Below, one piece after another: positions 11,039 to 20,799 of a stretch of 64,000 nucleotides of DNA. Each line of letters opens with the position of its first letter. Within the stretch, counting starts at the first letter, position 1. The translations under genes and the position numbers were made by a program. This DNA is from Rhodocollybia butyracea (Eukaryota; Basidiomycota; Agaricomycetes; Agaricales; Omphalotaceae), in contig JADNRY010000040.1 of the NCBI GenBank assembly GCA_015501585.1, forward strand, positions 1-64,000, in the 5' to 3' direction. The notes below the pieces were generated by a model. That model was not told the DNA's origin. It made no database searches and saw nothing but the letters and a program-made list of their open reading frames with translations.

Positions 11039-12725
11039 TCAAAATTCAAGCGCTAAAGGTAGTACCGATATCACGACTTTGATGTTGGAAAAGATGACCT
11101 GGGCGTTGGGAGATTGCGCCTCAACGGTAGCGGGAACTCCAGATGTGGTAGCACAAGCGCCACGGGCGTCACCAGGGGCAGTTCCGTCGGTGGGGGAAGT
11201 CGCTGTCGAGCCAGAGCATGTTTACAGCGTAGTCGTCCCAGAGACTGAGAACCAGAACCATTCCGGTGTTGAAGGCAGAAGCCATAGCGTCCAGTCCACC
11301 CTTGGAGTCAAAAGTATCGGTTTTCAGCAAAGGCAGCCGCCTCCTCCTGACAGAAGGTTGCGGAGATTTCGTTGGTAGCCGTGATACCAGCAACATTGGT
11401 TTCAGAGTTGGCGATTTCAACTCCGTTTTGGACATAAATTCGTCGGATAGCGGACAGGGAACCGGTGCTCTCGTTGTTCGAGGTGACGAACTGTATTAAA
11501 ATTGCGCTCAGTTATGTTAGATCTTTGTAAGTATCCGGACGTACCTGCGTTACAACAGTGAATGGCTGAGTGGTGTCGACAGTCATTCCAGGACCGAAGA
11601 AAGAAGTGTCGCCGAGACGGAAAGAGTTGAAGTCGCAACCAGCCTGGTCACAAACACCTTGGGTTGAGTTTGGAAGAGAGCAGGTGGTGCCAGTGCAAGA
11701 AGTCTGCTCGGTCACAGTGCAAGCATGAGCGGTAAAGGCAGCTGCCATCGAGTTGGCTTCCCAGATCTAAACAAAAGGATGAGTATACTTCGGCTTTGAC
11801 TTGTGATGTGCAGACGAACATCCATTTCCGTGCAGCAAGTTCCCATGCTCCCAGTTCCAGTGTTAACGTTGTTAGTGGATGGGGTCCAGTCAACAGTGTT
11901 AGCCTATTCTGCGTAAATATCGAGGTACATCTGAGAAAAATATGCACGTACAACTCCATCAATGAATTTGATGTCCGAAGGACACTGAGAGTCACAGTAT
12001 CCAGTTCCGTACTGAGCTCCAGCTTTGTTGGTTGGGAATCGTGACTGTAAACGATATCAGAAACGCTTGGCTTTGGAGCTCCTATGCTGAAACTTACAAC
12101 TCCACCATCAGCATCCATTTGACTGAAGTACAAAGCGCCGTTAATACCACAAGGAAGCTGGGAGACGTCGACGTCGAAAGTAAATTCTTGGTTGAGCAGG
12201 TGGAAGAGTTGATACTCGGTCTCACTTCCGGGAGCCATCAAGTATAGACGAGAACCAACGTTGGCCTGTTCAGAGACGGTCACAAATTTGAGCGTCAACG
12301 CATCTCCGCTGGTGGTGACACCGTAGGTAGCTATAAGCGTGTTGTTAATTGGCTATCGCATAGGTGGCTTGATCAAACATACACTCATAATCCGCTCCGT
12401 CGAGAGCACAGTTCGCAGCGCAGACTTCGGGGGCTATTGAAAAAGATGATCAGTAGAGCGAGAAAGAGTTATCAATTTTATACTTACTGGTACAGATATC
12501 GAAGTCCCATGTGTCACCCTCGTAACAGTTCTCAGTGCCGCTGGTAATGTGAAGGTAACGCCAGTTTGCATCAATGACAACCGTAGAATCTTGACTTGTG
12601 CAGCCAGACGCGGTACATGTTTCCCAGGTCAGTGGTGGGTGAACCTCTGCAGTGAGCGTGCCAATCTGTTGGCCGTACACGATGGCGGAGAGGGCGAAGA
12701 AGAGCAGAGCCGATGAGTGGAACAT
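11039..12725 (-). pseudogene. GH7 cellobiohydrolase, near complete, two single-base indels
   Basis: Start at 12725 with a secretion signal ([18 protein letters not shown]) followed by [14 protein letters not shown], the usual mature GH7 start. Seven exons can be placed: 12725-12488, 12433-12383, 12330-12098, 12044-11952, 11903-11820, 11766-11545 and 11490-11039. The catalytic motif TEM-DIWEANS spans the exon 5/6 junction, so both Glu and the Asp are present. No carbohydrate-binding module follows. Expected role: processive release of cellobiose from cellulose chain ends outside the cell. An extra T at 11321-11324 (four instead of the three in remnant 2) shifts the frame and gives a TGA at 11308-11310. 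One base is missing near 11073, changing the last residues from the expected GDIGTTFSA pattern. If these are real, the enzyme is truncated; if they are errors, the gene is intact. Confidence 0.85.
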
Positions 12726-13517
12726 TTCAATGCCAGTGACGATTAGTGTGAACCGATGGAGAATGTCGAGCCCAATGTGTCCTTTTATACTGGTACTTGG
12801 AACCAGCTTGGACACATCTACCAAACGGATGTTTTCCGGGAAAAACGATGTTGAACCGCGTATTTTCCGCGAGCACACATGAAAGTGGGGCCTTCGTGTA
12901 ACCAAACAAACTATTGCGAAGCTGTTCGACGACGAGAATTACTTCAGACGGACTTGCGATCCGTAATAGCCTTCGGAAATTTTTCGTAAAATTTGGTAGG
13001 ACATAGACACAGCAGGTTCAAGGGGCATGATCAATACTCTCGCAGGCCAAGTTTGGCACTCACTTTATTTTTGGAAAATAAATAAACTTCTTTGCCGAGA
13101 TACAGCGTTTAGAGTCAGTAGAAAGCCTATCCAACCGTTTAGTTCACATTCATGGTTACGGTGGTGTCCAATTACCCCGAGCTAATTATCCGAGAACGTC
13201 TCCAGCTCTATCTAAGGCCTTGCTGCGGAAATTTCTGGTTGATTTGGTTTTTGCGAAATCATCTTGACGCTCCACAATTATCCTTCAGAGACCAGGAAGA
13301 GTCCGAGTCCGAGAAAATTTCCTTAGGAAAAACTGAACGTTCCTTGGAAGATAGGTTCCCCACTTGAACAACAAATTTACGAAAATTGGGGTTCAGGTAG
13401 TGATTATAGACATAAAGCGTCAGAACATAGTACCGCTACCTTGGTAGTATCATAGTGATGTTGAGAGCGAGTTGAGAGAGCATTGGATTTAAATAGATTG
13501 CGACAAGCAGAACTGCG
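12726..13517. other. Upstream region of GH7, no gene seen
   Basis: About 800 bases between the GH7 start and the next minus-strand reading frame. It should contain the GH7 promoter. I see no supported gene or clear motif. Confidence 0.4.
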
Positions 13518-13883
13518 TTAACTCGTAGCGAGTGCGCCGCATGAATGGAGCCTTGAGGAGGTCCAAAAAATGGTCACAATAAAAACAGAAGCCAACCAGA
13601 GGACATTGTCGTATTCAGAAGAGTAAACAAGTAGAGCGGGTTTTGAGTACGCTACACTAGGTAGCTCGTAAGTACTAAGAATAGAGGACGAGATGCGCTT
13701 TGGTTTGCGCTCTGGGAATTTGGAGGGCGGAAAAATCGGCGCCTGAATCGCGGACGGTCCGCCCAGGACCGTCGGCACGCGTCGTGTAAGCGCTTTTCTT
13801 CGTTTTGATTCTTGTAGCATCTTTGCCGCGTCTTCTATACCCACCCACACAAGCCAAACCTGCTCAGTCTCGAGATTGGACAT
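13518..13883 (-). CDS. Hypothetical 121-aa protein with one possible membrane helix
   Basis: Single open frame from ATG at 13883 to 13518. The N-terminal part is rich in charged residues and the C-terminal part has a hydrophobic stretch (NVLWLASVFIVTIFW). It is divergent from the kinase gene that starts at 14039, with 155 bases between the starts. I do not recognise the family. It could be a real small gene or a chance frame. Confidence 0.35.
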   Translation of the reverse strand: MSNLETEQVWLVWVGIEDAAKMLQESKRRKALTRRVPTVLGGPSAIQAPIFPPSKFPERKPKRISSSILSTYELPSVAYSKPALLVYSSEYDNVLWLASVFIVTIFWTSSRLHSCGALATS

Positions 13884-14038
13884 CTGGACTGTCTCTCGAT
13901 GGTAAATATTAACTCTACTAGCTTATCCCACATCCGTAGGTCCTTGCAGAGTTCAGTGTACTCACGTGTACCTATCTCTTGTTCTTTTCAGATGTCGCCA
14001 CACTTTTCTAAGCAGGATACGTTTTTCTTTATTCCTCT

Positions 14039-15408
14039 ATGAATGCTCCCGTACAGACCGATGCGGAGGCCCAATCCCTCAACCTAGAACGCACAAGGCT
14101 GCACGACTTTGAGGAATTCTGGCGCGACCATTACCACTGGCTCAAGGATAAAGGCTACCAGCTTCGCTCGCGATACCACCCTGATTGGACTCCTTCTTGG
14201 AAGGGAAGGAAAAGGAAGTCGTATACTCTACGGATATATGAAGACCACCATGTTCCTCTCGTGAGCGTCCTTCGGTTCATCTCCATAACATATCCGTTAT
14301 TCAGTTTTCTTTAGCACCCGCTTCTGATGGACGCAACTCGCATACGAGACCACAAAATTGTGATGCTGAGGCGTGCAGATCCAGAATCCATATCCGACGA
14401 GCTGAAAATCGGGCCTATTTTCTCATCTGAGTCTACTATTTCCGATACCAGAAATCACTGTGTGCCTACCTACGAAACGTTGGAGGTTGACCCACCGGAT
14501 CCGGTTGAAGGGAGGAATCTCATTGTGGTTATGCCCTGCTTGGTCCGTTGGGAAATTCTCCTCGAAGAGTTCACCTCTGTAGGGGAAGTGATTGATTTTT
14601 GTGGTCAACTGTTTGAGGCGAGTTCGCAGGTTTTTGCACACATCCCAGTTCTGACTTGGTCAATACAGGGTTTACAATTCATGCATAGTTTAAACGTCGC
14701 TCACAAGTGCGTATCATCGGCATTCACCGCGTATCTTCCTCTCTTACCTCCCGCAGTGACGCGAAAGACACAAATATTATGATGGACTCGTACCCAGCGT
14801 TCAAGCATCCTCCTCATCCTTTATCTCCGGATATGAAGCGCGACTGGAGTGGGAGCTCGAAGCCGCGTAGTCGCACTCTACATCCTGTCAAGTATTACTG
14901 GATAGACTACGACATGTCTGTGCAATATGAATCAAATTCTTCTCCCCTGCTTCCCCCAGGCTATGGTGGCGACCAGTCGGTGCCAGAATTCCTGAGGAAT
15001 GAGTTGTGTAATCCTTTCAAAGTGGACGTCTATTGTGTCGGGAACGTTATCCGCAATAATTTTTTGGTCGTGAGTTGTCTGGTTTTCTCACTTATTTTCG
15101 AGAAACGCTTAGGAAGAACACAGGGCGATCCATTTACTGTACCAAGAGCTAACCTGGAGTTCCTAAATGGCCTCATTTCTGACATGACCCACGACGATCC
15201 ACTCAAACGGCCGACCATGGATGTGGTCGTTTCTCGTTTCGCAGAGCTTTGCAAGAACTTATACTGGTGGCAATTGCGATCTCGAGCCCCACCCAAGAAC
15301 GAACACCCGTTGCTGCGCCTCTTATTAACACCTACTCATTGGGTGAAACAAGCGACTTTTATTCTTCTGCGGATTCCTGCAGTACCAGACTATACGAAAC
15401 GGAAGTGA
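14039..15408 (+). CDS. Mushroom-type protein kinase-like protein, 386 aa
   Basis: Five exons give a consistent frame: 14039-14260, 14315-14617, 14669-14706, 14757-15069 and 15124-15408. The pattern of the mushroom kinase-like family is clear: LMDATRIRDHKIVML near the start, VIDFCGQLFEGLQFMHSLNV before the catalytic loop, KDTNIMMD after it, YYWIDYDMS in place of DFG, and NPFKVDVYCVGN later. The catalytic loop reads HND rather than HRD, and I see no clear glycine loop, so activity is uncertain. The second intron (14618-14668) would use a GC donor (GCGAGT); splicing there restores the family pattern. A GT donor at 14630 would make a 39-nt intron instead. The role in the cell is unknown. Confidence 0.75.
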
Positions 15409-15554
15409 CCATTTCTCCATGCACAGGCTTGTAGTGTATGTACGCTCGTTTAATATAATTTTTTTGAGCCCCACCCAAGAATGGACCCCATTTCTTGCGT
15501 ATGCTCCGTATGAAGCCCAGATCAGCTAGGACAGTTGCACACGGCATGACTCAC

Positions 15555-15834
15555 ATGAAGAGATCTGACCACTCTTGGCCGTTCGATTATTTGGCCTCTT
15601 TCGCGATGGTGAACTTCGGTTTGCAATATCTTCTTTTCTACTGCTTGTTACTCTAGGAGATTTCGGTCAACAGTAGGCAGCAGAAAATTTAGCAATGCAT
15701 ACCAGCCTTTTCAGGGGCGTGTTGGATAGGTATGAAGTGGTGAAGGTGAGATATGAAGATGACCGTGTGCACGGTAGGATCGGCGAGGCCATAAATCGCA
15801 TATATTCATACGCTGAACTGAGAACAGCAATTTA
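15555..15834 (+). pseudogene. Conserved fragment upstream of membrane protein gene, copy 1
   Basis: Two short open stretches are conserved with 17478-17930. One ends in FAMVNFGLQYLLFYCLLL before a stop at about 15656. The other starts at an ATG near 15694 (MHTSLFRGVLDRYEV...) and stops at about 15834. Relative to copy 2 the second stretch has two in-frame insertions, which suggests it was once coding. It may be a remnant of a separate small gene or of exons of the neighbouring gene. Confidence 0.35.
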
Positions 15835-17430
15835 AAGAGTACGTTCACCAGTCACGGTACGTGCTGTAGAAGACTGCAGCCTTTGAAGAGGTTCGAGACG
15901 ACGCTTGAAGCTTGAAGGCGGGGGAGTTGGATATCTGGGATAGAGGTAGCGTGGTTGTGCTCGGTATATATTTCAGATGTGTACGTTCGATTTTGACTCT
16001 AGGGAATCATCTCGCCATAGAACGAACGAATGACCATGGCGCAAATAACTAGAAACTCATCTTCTGTATCTCGTTAAGCCACTCAATTCAAATATTGACC
16101 GAAACTGAACGCAAACTTATGATCGTTTTCCGTCATGTCACACTTTAATACGCGATGACATAAGAGCAGTTGGATCGCCAAAGGTCAGAAAACCACTTGA
16201 ACTTGTACCACCACCATGTCGATGATGATCAAGTTGGATCCCTCAACACGCGCATGCCTTCCGATATTTCTTGGCCCAACACTTTTCGCTTTTATGCTCG
16301 TGCATCATACAACACTCAACTATTGCTCGCCAGTCTCTTTCTTGCAGCTCAAGTCATCCTCCTTGCTGGCAGCGACTCTGATTGTTCTCGGCCTAGTGCT
16401 CGCTAACTACTACTACCGCCTTTCACGACGCATGACCTACGAGACCACGGCTCAGGTTACTCACAATATCTTGGCGTTTCTTCTACATCTCGTGTCCTTT
16501 CTGGCCCTCACATATATCGCTTGTTGGCTCATATATATGAAGTATTCACTCGCATTCTGCTTGCCGGCAGATGACTACTCGCAGATGGCCTTGTCCGTGA
16601 TGGCAGCGAATGGTTTCGCTTTGGCCCTAGGGGTTGTTACATACTGGTTCTGCGAACCCTCCGAGATCGCGGCTCGGCATGCTCACTACGATGGTGAAGT
16701 TTCCGTTGAAGAACTCGAGCTGTACCAAAGTTGGGCCAAGCCTGAGTTTCTTATCTTCGTCGATGCATCCCAATTCTACCTCCCAGCTATCGAGGCCGCG
16801 GTGAATCTGAGGGATTTCAAGACAGCTACAGCTAGAGAAGATTATGATAGCAAGATTCAGACGCTTCGTGATAAGATAGGCGAATACAGGGCATTCTACA
16901 TCAATGTGCGTTGATTAGGTCTTTTCTACTCCTTTTCAACTTGTTCTTATATCTGTATCAAAATTTTCTAGGCCGTCCAGACTGAAGCGTTCGGCTATGA
17001 TTCCTACGCAAAACTCATGACGTTGAAGAGAACCATCGCGGTAAATGGCCTACTTGTTTCGTCATGATATCCACTGATTTTCCTCCATTAGAGATCTTTT
17101 ATAGATCTCAAGACCTCGAACATAATACGCCCATGCATACAGCCGTCGGATAAAGATAAGCTCGATGGAATCTTTAATGAGGTGTTTGATTCTAGGTTTC
17201 TATTTTCTTTCTACTAGTCTTCTACTTCGACAATTTTCCCTGCTAATAGATCAGACTACATACTACTTACCACTCTCTACTAGATTTTCCGTAAATTTCG
17301 ATACTTGTTTTAGATAATTCTTTCTGTGTAGGTAGGTAGATACTTAAATACGAAGGTGATGTCACAGCACGTGCTGTCAATTTGTTCTTTCAGTTTTGCC
17401 TGTTTACGTCGCTCTACGTGATGAAATTGA
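15556..17430. repeat. Tandem duplication of membrane-protein region, unit 1
   Basis: This block aligns over nearly its full length with 17478-19325 in the same orientation (offset about 1.9 kb). Both units contain the small upstream frames and the multi-pass membrane protein gene. Confidence 0.8.
16216..17217 (+). CDS. Multi-pass membrane protein of unknown function, 294 aa
   Basis: Start ATG at 16216 (MSMMIKLDPS). Exons 16216-16905, 16972-17040 and 17092-17217 join in frame. About five hydrophobic segments are visible in the first 150 residues, with short polar loops such as YYYRLSRRMTYET. A more polar C-terminal part follows, containing AKPEFLIFVDASQFYLPAIEAAV. The third exon is supported by the paralog at 18.1-19.1 kb, where a 9-nt length difference keeps the frame. 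I do not recognise the family. It may sit in an internal or plasma membrane; no targeting motif is clear. Confidence 0.6.
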
Positions 17431-17477
17431 CTTCTCTTTGGTGGCACAGGTAACGATGCGAAGAATTTTGCTGACCA

Positions 17478-17929
17478 GCCTGAAGAGATCTGGCCATTCT
17501 TGGCCATACGATTTTCGGGCCTTCTTTGCGATGGTGAACTTCGGTTTGCAATATCTTCTTTTCTACTACTTGTTGCTCTAGGAGATGTTGGATCTTGGTG
17601 AACAGTAGGCAGCAGAAAATTTCACAATGCATACCCTTTTCAAAGACGTGTTGGATGGGTATGAAGTGAGATGTGAAGAAGACTATGTCCACGGTAGGAT
17701 TGGCAAGACCATAGATCGTGTATATTCATACGCTGAACAGAGAACAACAAGAGATTTGAGGCAACGATTGAAGGTGGGGGAGTTGAATATCTGGATAGAG
17801 GTGGCGTGGTTGTACCTGCAATTAGTTGGAATACTTATATACTTGCGATGTTTTGCTATCTTGCTGACGTGTACGTTTGGTATTGAATCATCTCGCCATA
17901 GAACGAATGGTCATGGCGCAAATAGCTAG
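17478..17929 (+). CDS. Conserved small frames upstream of membrane protein, copy 2
   Basis: An ATG at 17627 opens a 100-codon frame (MHTLFKDVLDGYEV...) that ends at 17929 and has one hydrophobic stretch (LYLQLVGILIYLRCFAILL). The related frame in unit 1 stops early. Just upstream, 17478-17580 encodes a conserved piece ending FAMVNFGLQYLLFYYLLL. No family is recognised. It may be a small gene or detached exons. Confidence 0.35.
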
Positions 17930-18120
17930 AAATCACTTGTGTATCTCGTTAAGCCATCAATTCAAATATGGACCGAAATCGCAAACTTATTCTCACGGCG
18001 CGACTAAAAGGTTCTCTTTTTCACTTGCTTTCCGTCATGTCATGCTTTGTACTGACGCGCTGACATAAGAGCAGTTGGATCGCCAAAGGTCAGAAAAGCA
18101 CTTGAACTTGTACCACCACC

Positions 18121-19064
18121 ATGTTGACGAGTTGGATCCTTCAACACTCGGATGCCTTCCGATATTCCTGGGCCCTGTATTTTTCACTTTTGCGCTCATG
18201 CATCCAACACTTAACTATTCTCCTTGCTGGCAGCGAGTCAGGTTATTCTCGTCCTAATGCTCGCTATCTACTACTATTGTCTTTCACGACGCATGGCCTA
18301 CGAGACTACGACTCAGGTTACTCACGGTACTTCGGCGCTTCTTCTACATCTCGTGCGCATCCTGGTCCTCATATATATCGGCTGTTGGCTCATATATATG
18401 AAGTATTCGCTCGCATCCTGTTTCCTAGAAGATGAAGATGCTTACTTGCAACTGGTCTTGTCCATTATGGCAGCGGATGGTTTCATTTTCGCCATAGTGG
18501 TTGCTTCTTACTGCGAACCCTTCGAGATCGCAACTCGTTATCCTCACGATGGTGAAGTTTCCGCTCAAGAACTCGAGCTGTACCGAAGATGGGCCATGCC
18601 TGAGTTTCTTATTTTCGTCGATGCATCCGAATTCTACCTCCCAGCTATCGACGCCGCAGTGGATCTGAGGGATTTCAAGACGGCTGCAGCTAGAGAAGAT
18701 CACGATAGCGATGTTCAAACGCTTCGCGTCAATACAGGGCATTCTATAACAACGTGCGTTGATTAGGTCTTTTCTGCTCCTGTTCTTAAGTATCTGTATC
18801 ATATCTCTCTAGGCCGCGAAGAACGAAGCGTTCGGCGGAGATTCATATACAAAACTCATGACGTTGAAGAGAACCATCGCGGTAGATGGGCTACTTGTTT
18901 GCTCATGATATCCACTGATTTTCCTCCATTAGAAAGCTTTTGTAGACCTCAGGACCTCAGATAATATACACCCATGCACACAGTCGTCGGATAAAGACAA
19001 CCTCGATAGGACGTTCGGAAAGATTGATAAAGTGTTTGATTCTAGGTTCCTACTTGCTTTCTAA
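18121..19064 (+). pseudogene. Broken paralog of the multi-pass membrane protein
   Basis: The sequence matches the gene at 16216-17217 along its length, including the WLIYMKYSLA segment, MPEFLIFVDASEFYLPAIDAAV and the last exon (SDKDNLD...VFDSRF). The ATG at 18121 is out of frame with the conserved reading frame, and about 35 bases are missing near 18218, which shifts the frame inside the first membrane segments. The later exons are still open. This looks like a disabled tandem copy. Confidence 0.7.
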
Positions 19065-19332
19065 TAGTCTTCCAGTACTCGACAAATTTCCTAATAATAG
19101 ATCGGATTGCTACCATACTTTCTACTTGATCTTCTGTACATATTCGATGTTCGTTTTAGATAATACTTTTTTTGTAGATAGATAGTAGTACGAAGTGACT
19201 ACTTGGCACTTTATCGCGTGATGTCACAGCACGTGCTACCACTCTCTCAACAAGTCATGTGGAAACCTACGTTTCGCTATCGCTCCGTGACACTTATTGT
19301 TTTCGTCGCTCTGCGTCGAAATTATATCTGGT

Positions 19333-20190
19333 CAAGGGGAGTATGGAGGAAGAGGGAGGTAAAGGCTAGAACAGTCCGAGTCTGGTTTTAGGTCTGGGTC
19401 ATGAAGAGAAGGATGATTACAGTCGATCTTTGGGAGCCAGTCATCATTGGTGTACACGCGGTCCGTGTTAATATATTTATCTTGCCGTCGTAGTGGCGGA
19501 GTGCGAGTAACAGCTGTATGTGGTTCCCCATTCAAAGGAAAAGTGACGGAGTGACCATTCCTTGTTATGGGTGGCCAGCGACGAGCAAAGTAGCGCGATT
19601 GAGCAGCAAAATGTGAACGGATGTTCCATTGATAAACGGTGGCAGTATCATCCGAGCCTAGGTGTCGGAGCCCCCACCGAGGCATCTTGAAAAAATAAAT
19701 TCCCAAATATTGCTAGAATTTGGTACAAGTAAAACGGTGTACAAGGTGAAATAGTAACCAGGACTCACACCGAAACAATGTTCAAAGTGTTCATATTGCG
19801 CTTTGTATTTTTTATAGGCCGGAATACCATTCCAACGAACTTTGTCAATCAACTTTTGGCAAAGCAGCTTTTTCCAAATTCTGAAGTAGCGCGAGCGCTC
19901 AGACTCTCGTTTGCGCCGATAATCAACATATTCTTGAAGCTCCCGCCTGCATTTAATAACTCTAGATGTCAAAAAGAGTTAGGGTGCCTACGGAAGTAGT
20001 AAACGAGCGAGAGGAACTTGGTCTTCAGTGGCCTGTTCCAGGTCTTGCATAATGGAGCTGTGCCTCCAAGGTGCAAGTCGTCCAATGACAAGGAAACCCC
20101 AAGCCTCCAAAAATATCTGATCAATACAGCCAGAGGGTTCAGGCCAGGGAGTTAATTTCAGGGAAGCTAGAAATTCTCATTCTTTTAGTT
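19333..20190 (-). pseudogene. Family X copy, degenerate
   Basis: The minus strand matches the intact X gene at 27229-28104: WPEPS..., GRLAPWRHSS-MQDLEQA, then CRRELQEYVDYRRKRE, YFRIWKKLLC and, after the intron, GSDDTATVYQWN, RRWPPITRNGH and DDWLPKI. The ATG is followed after a few codons by a stop, and there are stops and shifts between the N-terminal and middle blocks (around 19970-20000). The copy lacks the hydrophobic C-terminal tail seen at 28.1 kb. Confidence 0.7.
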
Positions 20191-20583
20191 CGAGCATGGA
20201 GAAACAGGAATAGGAGCCACCTAAGCGCCTTAAATAATTTACGTACACCAAAACTGAAAACCTGCGCGATCAAGTACCGACGCCACTGTGGTAGTAGTAG
20301 TGGTAGTGTACTCTGGCGGTCTGGCTCATGTGAAGTACACTCGCTTCGCGTGCTCGTGTGAGCTGTGTAGTACATCCACGGCACACGCAGGCGCAAGGTG
20401 TGTAGCATAAGCCACGTTAGTCTCCTTGAAAGGGACTTTTGCCAGTTAGGCTACCTCCTCCTCCACTCCGATTACTACTTACATATTCGGTAGTATCTTA
20501 CCATAACTATCCATTGCTTTACATGGCCTCGATGATTTCACAACTATCAGTGCAACTGTACAAGTACAAATTATGCGCAAATT

Positions 20584-20793
20584 CTAGCCAGTAGTAAAGA
20601 ATTGTTCGGGGGAGTATTGAGGAAGAGATAGATTAAGGCTAAAACAGTCCGATTCCGAGGCGGCTTTACCGCTTCTGTCACAGGGAAACGGAAGATGATT
20701 GCTACTCCCCCCGGTCGTGCGGAGGAAATTCCGTGCTATCACTAATCCGTCATACCCATACCTTCCTGGACAAGGCGTGTAGGCTGTCGCCAA
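20584..20793 (-). pseudogene. Family X C-terminal fragment
   Basis: A short stretch on the minus strand repeats the end of the X copy at 19333-19400 (SDCFSLNLSLPQYSPE compared with SDCSSLYLPLPPYSP). It is a small piece left from duplication and has no function of its own that I can see. Confidence 0.45.
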
Positions 20794-20799
20794 AACCGA

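Larger units (their letters stand above)
6842..12725. repeat. Tandem unit B (kinase + most complete GH7)
   Basis: Third and longest unit of the array. It holds kinase copy B and the most complete GH7 copy. Both GH7 remnants in the other units can be read as deletion derivatives of the arrangement seen here. Confidence 0.75.
17478..19325. repeat. Tandem duplication of membrane-protein region, unit 2
   Basis: Second unit of the duplication starting at 15556. It aligns with unit 1 except for a roughly 35-base deletion near 18216-18220 and small indels. Confidence 0.8.
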
